Source: Psychromonas arctica DSM 14288 (GTDB lineage: Bacteria; Pseudomonadota; Gammaproteobacteria; Enterobacterales; Psychromonadaceae). Taken from it: 62,813 bases of DNA. The notes beneath the pieces were generated by a model that ran no database searches, was not told the DNA's origin, and saw only the letters and a program-made list of their open reading frames with translations. This document shows positions 6,573 through 15,769 of the stretch, in pieces (the stretch's first letter is position 1; each line of letters opens with the position of its first letter). Made by a program: the position numbers and the translations under genes. The DNA lies in assembly GCF_000482725.1 (NCBI RefSeq), contig NZ_KI519486.1, forward strand, positions 1 to 62,813. Direction: 5' to 3'.

Positions 6573-7790
6573 ATGGAGTCAGTACAAAACCATGTTACTG
6601 CATTAATTAGTAGTGCAGATACATTATTTATTTTATTAGGCGCAATCATGGTTTTTGCCATGCATGCGGGATTTGCTTTTTTAGAAGTAGGCACCGTGCG
6701 CCATAAAAACCAAGTTAACGCCTTGGTTAAAATCATGTCTGACTTTGGAGTGTCAGCATTGGTTTATTTCTTTTTTGGTTATTGGCTAGCTTACGGTGTG
6801 ACCTTTTTTGATGGTGCTGCTGTTTTAGCTGAAAATAACGGATATGAGTTAGTTAAATTTTTCTTCCTAATGACCTTTGCCGCTGCTATTCCTGCGATTA
6901 TTTCGGGTGGTGTTGCTGAACGTGCTAAGTTTAATCCTATGCTGATTGCAGCCGCGCTTTGTGTTGGCCTGGTTTACCCTTTCTTTGAAGGTCTTATGTG
7001 GAATGGTAACTATGGTTTCCAAGATTGGTTAACAGCTAACTTTGGTGCTGCCTTTCATGATTTTGCTGGCTCTATTGTAGTGCATGCAGTGGGTGGGTGG
7101 ATTGCTTTTGCTGCCATTATTGTTTTAGGTAGCCGTAATGGTCGTTATCGCAACGGTAAAGTCGTGGCGTTTGCACCATCTAATATTCCATTACTTGCCT
7201 TAGGTGCTTGGATACTGTCTATTGGCTGGTTTGGTTTTAATGTTATGTCTGCACAGGCCATTGAAGGTATTAGTGGTTTAGTAGCAATGAACTCATTGAT
7301 GGCGATGGTTGGTGGTATTATTAGCTCGTTAGTTATTGGTAAAAAAGATCCTGGTTTCATCCATAATGGACCATTAGCCGGCTTAGTCGCAGTGTGTGCA
7401 GGTTCTGATTTAATGCATCCTATTGGTGCACTAATGACTGGATTAGTCGCTGGTGGTTTATTTGTGTGGTTATTTACCTACGTACAAAATAAATTTTCGA
7501 ATTTTGATGATGTGCTAGGTGTGTGGCCATTACATGGTATTTGCGGTTTATGGGGTGGTATCGCTGCGGGTATTTTTGGTCTTGAAAGCTTTGGTGGTTT
7601 AGGTGGTGTGACCTTTATGAGTCAATTCATTGGCTCTATTACAGGCGTAGTGTTTGCAGTTGTTGGTGGTTTCGTCGTTTATAAAGGGGTTAATGCCATC
7701 ATGCCTATTCGTCTTAGTGAAGAAGATGAATTTAATGGTGCAGATGTCGCCATTCATAAAATTGGTGCAACCAACCTGAATAATAATTAA
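6573..7790 (+). CDS. amtB: ammonium transporter (Amt family)
   Basis: A 405-residue inner-membrane channel for ammonia/ammonium with about eleven hydrophobic segments. Conserved Amt patterns are visible: MHAGFAFLEVGTVRHKN, DFAGSIVVHAVGGW (first pore histidine) and GVWPLHGICGLWGG (second pore histidine). The chosen start is the ATG at 6573, preceded by GAGAGGG. The longer TTG frame from 6540 lacks a ribosome site. No glnK gene, its usual regulatory partner, is next to it. A strong terminator follows at 7812. Confidence 0.92.
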   Translation: MESVQNHVTALISSADTLFILLGAIMVFAMHAGFAFLEVGTVRHKNQVNALVKIMSDFGVSALVYFFFGYWLAYGVTFFDGAAVLAENNGYELVKFFFLMTFAAAIPAIISGGVAERAKFNPMLIAAALCVGLVYPFFEGLMWNGNYGFQDWLTANFGAAFHDFAGSIVVHAVGGWIAFAAIIVLGSRNGRYRNGKVVAFAPSNIPLLALGAWILSIGWFGFNVMSAQAIEGISGLVAMNSLMAMVGGIISSLVIGKKDPGFIHNGPLAGLVAVCAGSDLMHPIGALMTGLVAGGLFVWLFTYVQNKFSNFDDVLGVWPLHGICGLWGGIAAGIFGLESFGGLGGVTFMSQFIGSITGVVFAVVGGFVVYKGVNAIMPIRLSEEDEFNGADVAIHKIGATNLNNN

Positions 7791-7811
7791 TTATATGATT
7801 ATTAATCTACA

Positions 7812-7841
7812 GGCTAAGAAGTGATTCTTAGCCTTTTTTTT
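7812..7841 (+). terminator. rho-independent terminator after amtB
   Basis: GGCTAAGAA (7812-7820) and TTCTTAGCC (7825-7833) form a perfect 9-bp stem with a GTGA loop, followed by eight T residues. Confidence 0.9.
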
Positions 7842-7976
7842 AAATTTTTTATTCTTTATTTTTTATTTTTTAAAACAACTGCGCATTTTCAATTTATAAT
7901 GACGCAAAACATTATCCTAATATATTTAGCTGTTATTATTAGCCAATTTTTAATTATACCCTTTTGGAGAAATATC

Positions 7977-8603
7977 ATGAAAGTAGTTGAAGTAAAACAT
8001 CCTCTTATCCAACATAAATTAGGTTTATTACGTGAAGCGGATATTAGTACCAAACGTTTTCGTGAGTTAGCGCGTGAAGTTGCCAGTTTATTAACCTATG
8101 AAGCGACTAAAGACTTAGAACTAGAAACAGTGACAATCCAAGGTTGGGAAGGTGAGTTAGAAGTTCAACAAATTGCCGGTAAAAAAGTCACTGTTGTGCC
8201 TATCTTACGTGCGGGTTTAGGTATGATGGATGGTGTTTTAGATTATATCCCAAGTGCAAAAGTCAGTGTGGTGGGTATTTATCGAGATGAGGAAACATTA
8301 GAGCCTGTTCCTTATTTCCAAAAATTAGTGAGCCAAATTGACCAACGTTTAGCATTAGTCGTTGACCCAATGCTAGCAACAGGCGGTTCAATGATATCAA
8401 CACTAGACCTGATTAAAGAAAGCGGTTGTACCAATATTAAGGTCCTAATTTTAGTGGCTGCCCCTGAAGGTTTAAAAGCACTAGAAGCCGCACACCCAGA
8501 TATCGAAGTTTATACGGCTTCTATCGATTCACATTTGAATGAAAGTGGTTATATCGTCCCTGGTTTAGGTGATGCAGGTGACAAAATATTTGGTACTAAA
8601 TAA
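7977..8603 (+). CDS. upp: uracil phosphoribosyltransferase
   Basis: Converts uracil and PRPP to UMP in pyrimidine salvage; cytoplasmic. The 208-residue protein has the full-family length. It carries [12 protein letters not shown] and the PRPP-binding motif [11 protein letters not shown], plus the C-terminal uracil-binding region [12 protein letters not shown]. The start is the ATG at 7977 with a GGAGA site just upstream. The open frame extends back to 7821, but that part overlaps the amtB terminator and is not coding. uraA follows 126 bp downstream, forming the usual upp-uraA uptake and salvage unit. Confidence 0.96.
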   Translation: MKVVEVKHPLIQHKLGLLREADISTKRFRELAREVASLLTYEATKDLELETVTIQGWEGELEVQQIAGKKVTVVPILRAGLGMMDGVLDYIPSAKVSVVGIYRDEETLEPVPYFQKLVSQIDQRLALVVDPMLATGGSMISTLDLIKESGCTNIKVLILVAAPEGLKALEAAHPDIEVYTASIDSHLNESGYIVPGLGDAGDKIFGTK

Positions 8604-8729
8604 AGACTAAACAGTCACTTTCAAGCATGTTGAGTATGTTGACTTGACGTTTTTATTGATGAAAACATTTAAGTCAACGTGCTCATAAAAGTAAGCTTTA
8701 CGATTTCAAATTATTAAAGGGAATTATTC

Positions 8730-10004
8730 ATGTCTGACATCGCCTCAGAAGAACAATCCAAACAACCTGAGCAAGATATTACTGCCAATCTTAACGTATT
8801 TCAGCAACTACTTGCTGGTTCTCAAATGTTATTTGTTGCCTTTGGTGCATTGGTTTTAATGCCATTGATCACTGGCTTAGATCCTAATGTCGCGTTATTT
8901 ACTGCAGGTATTGGTACACTATTATTTCAGTTAGTGACGAAAGGACAAGTACCTATTTTTTTAGCTTCTTCTTTTGCATTTATTGCACCTATTGCTTATG
9001 GCGTTCAAACTTGGGGTATTCCAGCGACTATGTCTGGTTTATTTGCCGCAGGTGTTGTTTACATGCTGATGTCTTATGCAGTAAAACTTAAAGGTGTTGA
9101 TTTTATTCATCGATTATTACCGCCTGTGGTAGTTGGCCCTGTGATCATGGTGATTGGTCTTGGCCTTGCCCCTGTTGCTGTTAATATGGCGTTGGGTAAA
9201 ACGGGTGATGCAAGTATGGTATTGATTGAACAAAATACCGCGATGATTATCTCTTTTGCTTCTTTAATTACCACGCTATTAGTATCAACCTTAGCAAGAG
9301 GGATCTTTAAATTAGTCCCTATTTTTTGTGGTGTAATTGTTGGTTATTTATTATCACTATTTTTTGGTATTCTAGATTTCAGTGCCATTTATGAAGCTGA
9401 TTGGTTAAGTGTCCCACAGTTTGTTACACCCGAGTGGAATTGGCATGCCGTGTTATTCATGATCCCAGTCGCGATAGCGCCAGCCGTCGAACATGTGGGC
9501 GATATTCTTGCTATCAGTAACGTTACTGGTAAAGACTACCTTAAAAAACCAGGATTACATCGTACTCTGTTTGGGGATGGTATTGCGACCAGTGCTGCTT
9601 CGTTATTTGGTGGTCCACCTAATACCACTTATTCAGAAGTAACTGGCGCGGTCATGCTAACACGTAACTTTAATCCAAAAATAATGATGTGGGCTGCTGT
9701 CATTGCCATTTTATTAGCCTTTGTTGGTAAATTTGGTGCTGTATTGCAAACCATACCTGGTGCAGTCATGGGCGGTATAATGATGTTGTTATTTGGTACG
9801 ATCGCTTCTGTGGGTTTAAATACAATGATCCGCCATCGCGTTGATCTCTCACAGCCACGTAATATGTGTATTGTTTCAGTGACCTTGGTGTTTGGCATTG
9901 GCGGTATGGCATTGGGTATTGGTTCGTTCAGCCTACAAGGTGTGAGCCTCTGCGGTATAGTCGCCATTTTACTGAATTTGTTATTACCTCGTCATCGAGC
10001 GTAG
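8730..10004 (+). CDS. uraA: uracil permease (NCS2 family)
   Basis: A 424-residue proton-coupled uracil symporter in the inner membrane. Two nucleobase-contact regions typical of UraA are visible: PAVEHVGDILAISNVTGKDY and GGPPNTTYSEVTGAV, each with the key glutamate. About a dozen hydrophobic segments run through the protein, and the N-terminal 20 residues are hydrophilic. It has an AAAGGGAA ribosome site. It lies downstream of upp on the same strand. The 126-bp gap contains an imperfect inverted repeat (GTTGACTT ... AAGTCAAC, about 8638-8678) but no clear terminator. The unit ends at the 10087 terminator. Confidence 0.94.
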   Translation: MSDIASEEQSKQPEQDITANLNVFQQLLAGSQMLFVAFGALVLMPLITGLDPNVALFTAGIGTLLFQLVTKGQVPIFLASSFAFIAPIAYGVQTWGIPATMSGLFAAGVVYMLMSYAVKLKGVDFIHRLLPPVVVGPVIMVIGLGLAPVAVNMALGKTGDASMVLIEQNTAMIISFASLITTLLVSTLARGIFKLVPIFCGVIVGYLLSLFFGILDFSAIYEADWLSVPQFVTPEWNWHAVLFMIPVAIAPAVEHVGDILAISNVTGKDYLKKPGLHRTLFGDGIATSAASLFGGPPNTTYSEVTGAVMLTRNFNPKIMMWAAVIAILLAFVGKFGAVLQTIPGAVMGGIMMLLFGTIASVGLNTMIRHRVDLSQPRNMCIVSVTLVFGIGGMALGIGSFSLQGVSLCGIVAILLNLLLPRHRA

Positions 10005-10086
10005 TTTTAAATGGTTTCAGTATCGATGCTTTGAAGCATTTTCACGTACTATTCACACGTAATAGCATGCAATATGACATCTAAAA

Positions 10087-10113
10087 AGAGGCTGAGTATC
10101 AGCCTCTTTTTTT
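10087..10113 (+). terminator. rho-independent terminator after uraA
   Basis: AGAGGCTGA (10087-10095) pairs perfectly with TCAGCCTCT (10099-10107) around a 3-nt loop, followed by T residues to 10113. The A-run on the left side may let it work in both directions. Confidence 0.9.
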
Positions 10114-10210
10114 GCCCTGTTTTTTTCCTTTAAATTGGACACTATGCTTTGTTTTTAATTACTTTTATTAAGCGGTAACGTTTACGTTGAAACTATCCTA
10201 AAATAGCAAC

Positions 10211-12625
10211 ATGACAGAATCTTCTATTATCTCTCTATCCGGTTTAATTCTATCGCGTCAACAAGTTGAGACGGCGAATGGTGTCGATCTTATTTTTTGG
10301 TTAAGCACCGAACGTGGTCCTTGCCGACTTGTGGTGCCACAACAACGTTATGTATTTCTGATTGAACAGGATCAACTTGAGCAAGCTGAACAAGTTTGGA
10401 AACAAGAAAACTGTCAGCCTAATTTTATTCGTCCGCTTGATATTAAAACCTTTAATGGCAAAAAAGTGTGTGCTATTTACACCGTTAAACAACAACTTCA
10501 TAAATGGTGTCAATTAGCATTAATGCAACAAAACATTGCCACCTATGAAGGAGATATTAAACTCAGCGATCGATTTTTAATGGAGCGTTTCATCTATGGT
10601 TTGGTGAAAATTTCTGGTCAAATTGAATGGTTAGGAAAGTATTGGTCTTGTCAGCAAGCAACGGTATCTAGTGAAATTAATCCCGATGTTATCAGTGCCA
10701 ATACAACCTTAAATATGGTGTCACTCGATGTCGAATGTAGCCCGCAAAGTGAGCTGTATAGTATTGCATTGAGCATGCATAATGTAGGCGACAAAAAGCA
10801 AGCACACCATACGGTATTGATGATAGGAAGGCCTCAAGCTGCTAATGATATTAATATCATTTGGGTTAAAGATGAACGGTCATTATTATTGCAATTAATT
10901 ACTTGGTTTGATCAATATGATCCCGATGCGATCATTGGCTGGGCAGTTGCTAACTTTGATATGCGTTTATTAGCGCAACGTGCTCAAATTCTTAATGTCC
11001 CGTTAACCATTGGCCGAGATGGTAGTGCATTAAAATGGTTAACCCATAGAGATGATCCCGATAGTGGCTCAGTCATACTGAACGGGCGTGTGGTGTTAGA
11101 CGGTATCGACGCATTAAAGAATGCCAGTCTACATTTTGAAAGCTATAGCTTGGAGTTTGTCAGTCAGAGTTTATTCGGTGAAGGTAAGTTAATTGAAACC
11201 AATAGTGACAAAGGGCTAGAGATTAAACGCCAATTTGAGCAAGAGCCCGTTACACTTGCACGTTATAACTTGCAGGACTGTTTATTAGTTGAACGCATTT
11301 TTGAAGATAAACAACTCGCAGAATATACGATCCAGCGAGCACGATTAACAGGACTTGCTTTGGATAGAAGGGGGGCGTCAGTTGCCGCCTTTACTAATCT
11401 ATATTTACCATTATTACATCGTAGTGGTTATATCGCGCCCAATCTAGGAGATGTTCAAGCACAACACTCTCCCGGTGGATTTGTGATGGATTCGATCCCT
11501 GGGTTATATGAATGGGTGCTAGTACTCGATTTTAAATCGCTTTATCCAAATATCATTCGTAGCTTTAAAATTGACCCAATGGGCATGATTGAAGGTTTAT
11601 TAGCTCCTGAAGAAGAAACAATTCCTGGATTTAGAGGGGCCAGGTTTAGTCGAACTGAACATCATCTGCCTAGTTTATTAAACACATTAACCAGTGCGCG
11701 AGAACAAGCTAAAAAAGAAAAAAATAATGCGTTTCAGCATGCCATAAAAATTATTATGAACAGTATGTATGGGGTATTAGGATCTGCAGGTTGTCGGTTT
11801 CATGATACGCGCTTAGCGAGTTCAATCACCTTGCGTGGACATCAAATTATGCAACAAACTGCACGTTTTATTGAAAACAAAGGGCAAAAAGTCATCTATG
11901 GCGATACTGACTCCACTTTTGTCTACCTCAAAGATTGCAAAAATTTACAGCAAGCGAATCAAATTGGCCAACAACTCGCGTTGGATATCAATCAGTATTG
12001 GGCTGATTTATTACGTCTGGACTTTAATCTTGATTGCTTTTTAGAGATAGAATTTGAAACGGCTTTTTCTAAGTTTTTTATGCCTACCCTACGCGGCCAA
12101 GATACAGGTTCTAAAAAGCGTTATGCAGGGTTAACCGCCACTGAAAGTGGTGAAAAAATGGTATTTAAAGGGTTGGAAACCGTGCGCTCAGATTGGACTG
12201 AATTAGCGCAAACGTTTCAAAAAACGTTATATCAAAAAATATTTGCCGAGTTACCCGTTGAAGCATATATCACTGATACCATTGAGCAACTAAAACAAGG
12301 TTTGTTGGATGATAAGCTTGTCTATCATAAAAGACTACGTCGTCCTCTGGCTGATTATATTAAAAACATTCCCCCACAAGTACGTGCCGCACGACTAGCA
12401 GATCAACAAAATGCAGCGTTAGGGTTACCCCTACGCTATCAGCAACGCGGGCGCATTGGTTATTTATTAACAGTAAATGGGCCAGAATCGCAAGAATATT
12501 GTCATTCTGATATTGATTATCAGCAGTACATTGATAAACAGCTAAAACCTATTGCAGAGGCAATTTTGCCTGTATTAGGTAAAGATTTTAATATGATAAC
12601 GTCGGATCAAATGTCTCTATTTTAA
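10211..12625 (+). CDS. polB: DNA polymerase II (family B)
   Basis: An 804-residue family-B polymerase used for replication restart and lesion bypass in enterics. An exonuclease motif (SLDVECSP) is near residue 171. Polymerase motifs are DFKSLYPNIIRS (~439), KIIMNSMYGVLG (~513) and YGDTDST (~563), all with intact catalytic aspartates. The extreme C-terminus, QMSLF, fits the QxxLF sliding-clamp-binding peptide; E. coli Pol II ends similarly. In E. coli the gene is LexA-controlled, but I see no CTGT-N8-ACAG box upstream. It sits alone between a terminator and the convergent aldo/keto reductase. Confidence 0.96.
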   Translation: MTESSIISLSGLILSRQQVETANGVDLIFWLSTERGPCRLVVPQQRYVFLIEQDQLEQAEQVWKQENCQPNFIRPLDIKTFNGKKVCAIYTVKQQLHKWCQLALMQQNIATYEGDIKLSDRFLMERFIYGLVKISGQIEWLGKYWSCQQATVSSEINPDVISANTTLNMVSLDVECSPQSELYSIALSMHNVGDKKQAHHTVLMIGRPQAANDINIIWVKDERSLLLQLITWFDQYDPDAIIGWAVANFDMRLLAQRAQILNVPLTIGRDGSALKWLTHRDDPDSGSVILNGRVVLDGIDALKNASLHFESYSLEFVSQSLFGEGKLIETNSDKGLEIKRQFEQEPVTLARYNLQDCLLVERIFEDKQLAEYTIQRARLTGLALDRRGASVAAFTNLYLPLLHRSGYIAPNLGDVQAQHSPGGFVMDSIPGLYEWVLVLDFKSLYPNIIRSFKIDPMGMIEGLLAPEEETIPGFRGARFSRTEHHLPSLLNTLTSAREQAKKEKNNAFQHAIKIIMNSMYGVLGSAGCRFHDTRLASSITLRGHQIMQQTARFIENKGQKVIYGDTDSTFVYLKDCKNLQQANQIGQQLALDINQYWADLLRLDFNLDCFLEIEFETAFSKFFMPTLRGQDTGSKKRYAGLTATESGEKMVFKGLETVRSDWTELAQTFQKTLYQKIFAELPVEAYITDTIEQLKQGLLDDKLVYHKRLRRPLADYIKNIPPQVRAARLADQQNAALGLPLRYQQRGRIGYLLTVNGPESQEYCHSDIDYQQYIDKQLKPIAEAILPVLGKDFNMITSDQMSLF

Positions 12626-12635
12626 CCAACGAGAA

Positions 12636-12663
12636 TGATCAGCTATTTAGCTTAAATGGTATT
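12636..12663 (-). repeat. possible end fragment of the dispersed repeat
   Basis: Read on the minus strand this resembles the left terminus of the dispersed repeats at 22293, 39556 and 57035 (AATACCATTT-AGCTAAATAGCTGATCATT). Only about 28 bp match, so this could be a remnant or coincidence. Confidence 0.35.
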
Positions 12664-12779
12664 CTTAGGCCTGTTAGCTTGTGCTTAACACAACGGTTAT
12701 CAAGACTAAGTGCCAACGTTAAACATCAAAAGTAGAAGGTGAGCTATCCCGACTATTATCAAATACAGTGGGAAGTGAA

Positions 12780-12820
12780 GTAATAAAAGTGCCGAAGTGT
12801 TTGCTGTCAGCTTCGGCACT
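12780..12820 (-). terminator. terminator of the aldo/keto reductase gene
   Basis: AGTGCCGAAG (12788-12797) and CTTCGGCACT (12811-12820) form a perfect 10-bp stem with a 13-nt loop. On the minus strand it is followed by TTTTATTA, so it serves the gene ending at 12891. Confidence 0.7.
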
Positions 12821-12890
12821 GATTTAGGCATGTTTAATAGGCTAATTTAGCCTACTTATTTGTTATTATAGAGGCTGGTGTTATTCATTC

Positions 12891-13943
12891 TTAATAAGGC
12901 GCAGGGTACTTTTTAAATACTGCGCTGATATCACTTAACGCTTGTTCAGATAAAGGCGCTTTAAATGCTTCGATGTTCTCTTTTAATTGCGTCATTTTAG
13001 TCGCGCCAATAATGGTCGACGTTACACCATCTATTTGGTCGCACCACTTCAAGGCCAATTGTGCCGTGGTCATGCCATTCTGATGGGCAATGTCTTGATA
13101 AGCTTTTACCGCTGCTTCACTTTCAGGCGTATCTCTAAATAAACCATTACGTTGCTTAATGCTCCAACGGCTGCCTGCTGGACATTGTCCATCTAAATAT
13201 TTGCCACTTAGCATGCCTGTTGCCAATGGTGACCAAGGTAAGTACGCGATATCTTCATGTACACAGTTTTCGATTAAATATGGCCAATCTTTGGCATGTA
13301 ATAAATTGAACTCATTTTGAATAGATACCATACGCGGTAAGTTATGTTGTTCACTAAGTTTTAAGAAGCTATTAATGCCCCAAGGTGTATCGTCTGATAA
13401 ACCGCAGTATCTTATTTTCCCAGCTTTTACACACTTATCTAAACCTTGAAGTATATCGAGCATCGAATCTGTTTGTCGTGCTGTCTCGCTATCAGAAAAT
13501 TTAAACGTATTAGGTGTGTGACGTCCAAAATGAGGAGACTGACGATTTGGCCAATGTAATTGGTAAAGATCAATGTAATCCGTTTGTAAGCGTTTTAAAG
13601 AGGCTTCTACTGAACTGATCACTGCTTCACCGGTTATATCGCCACCATTTCTTACCCAAGGTAGTCCTGAACCGGCAATTTTTGAAGCTAAAATGATATC
13701 TTTACGTTGACTGGCATTATTATTTAAATAATGGCCTATGATTGATTCTGTTTTTCCATATGTATCAGCAGAAGGAGGCACTGCGTACATTTCTGCGGTA
13801 TCGATGAAATTAATACCCTGTGTTAATGCATAGGCTATTTGTTGGTCTGCATCTTGTTGATTATTCTGCAAGCCCCATGTCATGCTTCCTAAACAAATTC
13901 GAGAAACTGATTCATCACTACTGCCTAACGTTGAAAACTGCAT
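12891..13943 (-). CDS. aldo/keto reductase, Tas-like
   Basis: A 350-residue NADP-dependent aldo/keto reductase. Catalytic residues are in place: D and Y in INFIDTAEMYAVPP, K in ILASKIAG, H in YQLHWPN. Tas-like features are the extended MYAVPPSADTYGKTE loop and the C-terminal KYPAPY (E. coli Tas ends YPAP). The chosen start is the ATG at 13943: AAAGGG lies at proper distance from it but overlaps the GTG two codons upstream. In E. coli, Tas was found through suppression of tyrosine auxotrophy; its true substrate is unclear. It is monocistronic and convergent with polB. Confidence 0.85.
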   Translation of the reverse strand: MQFSTLGSSDESVSRICLGSMTWGLQNNQQDADQQIAYALTQGINFIDTAEMYAVPPSADTYGKTESIIGHYLNNNASQRKDIILASKIAGSGLPWVRNGGDITGEAVISSVEASLKRLQTDYIDLYQLHWPNRQSPHFGRHTPNTFKFSDSETARQTDSMLDILQGLDKCVKAGKIRYCGLSDDTPWGINSFLKLSEQHNLPRMVSIQNEFNLLHAKDWPYLIENCVHEDIAYLPWSPLATGMLSGKYLDGQCPAGSRWSIKQRNGLFRDTPESEAAVKAYQDIAHQNGMTTAQLALKWCDQIDGVTSTIIGATKMTQLKENIEAFKAPLSEQALSDISAVFKKYPAPY

Positions 13944-14306
13944 ACTCACCCTTTTATATCTTGAAAAAGACTCTTAATGTAACTGCTTATGAAGCTGTTG
14001 TATATTATCGAATAGGTGAAAAATAGAGTGATAATTATTATCGTCAATATTTTTTTATCATTAAATTGACTTAATCATCAAAAAAATGACTGGTTAATCT
14101 CATATTTTATAGAAAATGATTTTTAATCTTATTTTTTATGTAAATTTATATCGAATTATTTTAAATAATGAGTTAAAAAGAGTAGGTATGGTTTTTTATT
14201 TAATCGTAGATAAAAGTCTCCCGTACTTAATATTTAAAATTAGTTTTTTGTAGTTATAAATAAGCCTATAACGGCATAGCAATACTGTCATGATTGGAGA
14301 ATTAAA
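13944..14306. other. AT-rich intergenic region
   Basis: A divergent spacer of about 360 bp with long A/T runs. No gene, RNA or strong hairpin was recognised. It should hold promoters for the genes on both sides. Confidence 0.4.
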
Positions 14307-14543
14307 ATGGCACACTCAAATAGAAACTCTCTACAAACTGAAGATGAGACTCAAGATATCACTGATTTTTTTCCTGAAGATGATTGGGATGAAGAAAATG
14401 CATCGATGAAGAAAAAACAAGCATTATTAAATGATAGAAAAAGAGGCAAAGTTCGCCGTAGTATTGAAGAGTTAAAAGAAAGAAGACGTTTAAAAGAACT
14501 ATTAGGTGATGATTACGACGACTTAGATTACTTAGATAGTTAA
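14307..14543 (+). CDS. small charged protein, PA3496-like
   Basis: A 78-residue hydrophilic protein with an acidic N-terminus (DITDFFPEDDWDEEN), a basic helical middle (KRGKVRRSIEELKERRRLKE) and an acidic tail (LGDDYDDLDYLDS). There is no signal peptide or membrane segment. The RRxIEExxExRRLKxLLxDD pattern resembles the PA3496 family of small proteins, annotated as putative envelope-integrity proteins; the function is not established. ATG with a TGGAG site just upstream. It is monocistronic, and a terminator lies about 130 bp downstream. Confidence 0.65.
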   Translation: MAHSNRNSLQTEDETQDITDFFPEDDWDEENASMKKKQALLNDRKRGKVRRSIEELKERRRLKELLGDDYDDLDYLDS

Positions 14544-15070
14544 CATATTTTTATAGATAAATTAATAATGTTGCTTTGTAACTTGCTTATAAAAAGTTAA
14601 CTTCATTAAATATTAATGTTAGTGATTTAGCTTAGGTCAAAGTACGGGGCATATTATCCTTTTATCTGTTAAAAAGGGTTGATGGAAACATCAGCCTTTT
14701 TTTTACATTTTTCCTACTTGTTATGAGAATCTAGGATTCAATTGATTTCACAAACACCATTCTATGGTATTGAACTATTCCAGCACATTTTTCCATACCG
14801 CTTTGTTCTGCTTTGTTCTGTTTTCTTACTATTCATATGATTCTGCAATTGATGTCACTAAACCCGAGAGTAATTAGTATCAATCAGCCATACCAATTTA
14901 GCGCTGAATATGATCTAATATTGTTAGGAAAAAAATCAGTTAGTTATATATGAAAGAATAATTTATTAATAAAATTAATATACCTTAGCCTATTCCATTA
15001 ATAGAGTCATTTTCGGTGTATTTTAATTATTATCCTCATTTAAAAAGTGATCATCAGTAAGGGATTCCGC
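14544..15070. other. intergenic region containing a terminator
   Basis: About 530 bp without a recognisable protein gene. A terminator is at 14677-14704. The long untranslated stretch before it (14544-14676) could be a 3' UTR or a small RNA, but no promoter stands out. GCTTTGTTCT is directly repeated at about 14801-14820. Confidence 0.4.
14677..14704 (+). terminator. rho-independent terminator
   Basis: GGTTGATG (14677-14684) and CATCAGCC (14689-14696) form an 8-bp stem with one G-T wobble and a GAAA loop, followed by eight T residues. The nearest upstream gene ends at 14543. Confidence 0.8.
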
Positions 15071-15622
15071 ATGAAAGTATTAGCATTGGCAGCCAGTAAT
15101 TCAAAAAACTCAATGAATCGGAAGTTAGCAAACTACACCGCACATTTAATAGAAGGAGCTGAAGTTGAATTATTGGATCTTAATGATTTTGAAATGCCAA
15201 TTTATAGTATTCAACGAGAAGTAGAGTTAGGAAAACCGCAACAGGCACAAGACTTTTACGACAAAATCACCGAAGCTGACGCCATTGTTATTTCTTATGC
15301 AGAGCATAACGGGTCATTTACAGCGGCTTATAAAAACCTTTTTGATTGGACCTCACGTATCGACATTAAAGTGTACCAAAATAAACCGATGTTAATGTTA
15401 TCCGCTTCTCCTGGTCCTGGTGGAGCGGCATCAGTATTGGCCTCGGCGGTGGGATCTGCTCCTTATTTTGCAGCTGATCTAAAGGGTTCGCTGTCTATGC
15501 CAAACTTTTTTGATAACTATAATATTGAAACTCGTTCGGTAAAGAATAAAGAAATTGATGCCAAACTAAGAGACTTAGTCACACTGTTAGTTAATGATAT
15601 AGGTGTTAGCACAGTAATGTGA
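15071..15622 (+). CDS. NADPH-dependent FMN reductase family protein
   Basis: A 183-residue flavodoxin-fold oxidoreductase. The N-terminal KVLALAASNSKNSMNRKLA is the FMN phosphate-binding loop. AIVISYAEHNGSFTAAYKN and PMLMLSASPGPGG match the isoalloxazine-binding and NAD(P)H-side loops of the NADPH_FMN_red family. The start is the ATG at 15071 with AAGGGA upstream; the frame back to a GTG at 15047 has no ribosome site. These enzymes reduce quinones or free FMN; the physiological substrate cannot be inferred. It is monocistronic, with a palindrome at 15644-15670 after the stop. Confidence 0.85.
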   Translation: MKVLALAASNSKNSMNRKLANYTAHLIEGAEVELLDLNDFEMPIYSIQREVELGKPQQAQDFYDKITEADAIVISYAEHNGSFTAAYKNLFDWTSRIDIKVYQNKPMLMLSASPGPGGAASVLASAVGSAPYFAADLKGSLSMPNFFDNYNIETRSVKNKEIDAKLRDLVTLLVNDIGVSTVM

Positions 15623-15643
15623 TTTTTATGTTTTGTTCCTGAT

Positions 15644-15670
15644 AAAGATGCATTAATTTAATGCATCTTT
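15644..15670. terminator. palindromic hairpin after the FMN reductase gene
   Basis: AAAGATGCATTAA (15644-15656) and TTAATGCATCTTT (15658-15670) are inverted repeats that could form a 10-bp stem with a 7-nt loop. The T-tract is part of the stem only, so termination strength is uncertain. It lies between convergent genes. Confidence 0.5.
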
Positions 15671-15769
15671 ACTGTGCTTATAATCTGAATAAGTACAGGG
15701 GTAAGTTATCTGTTTGTTGTGTGATCTTTGGGGTTATTTAAATTTTCGCATCGTAAAATTTTTATATCG

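Noticed and set aside
7821-7976. 52-residue N-terminal extension of Upp
   Set aside because: It starts inside the amtB terminator hairpin and precedes the conserved Upp start with its own ribosome site.
10114-10210. LexA box upstream of polB
   Set aside because: No CTGT-N8-ACAG sequence occurs in the upstream region.
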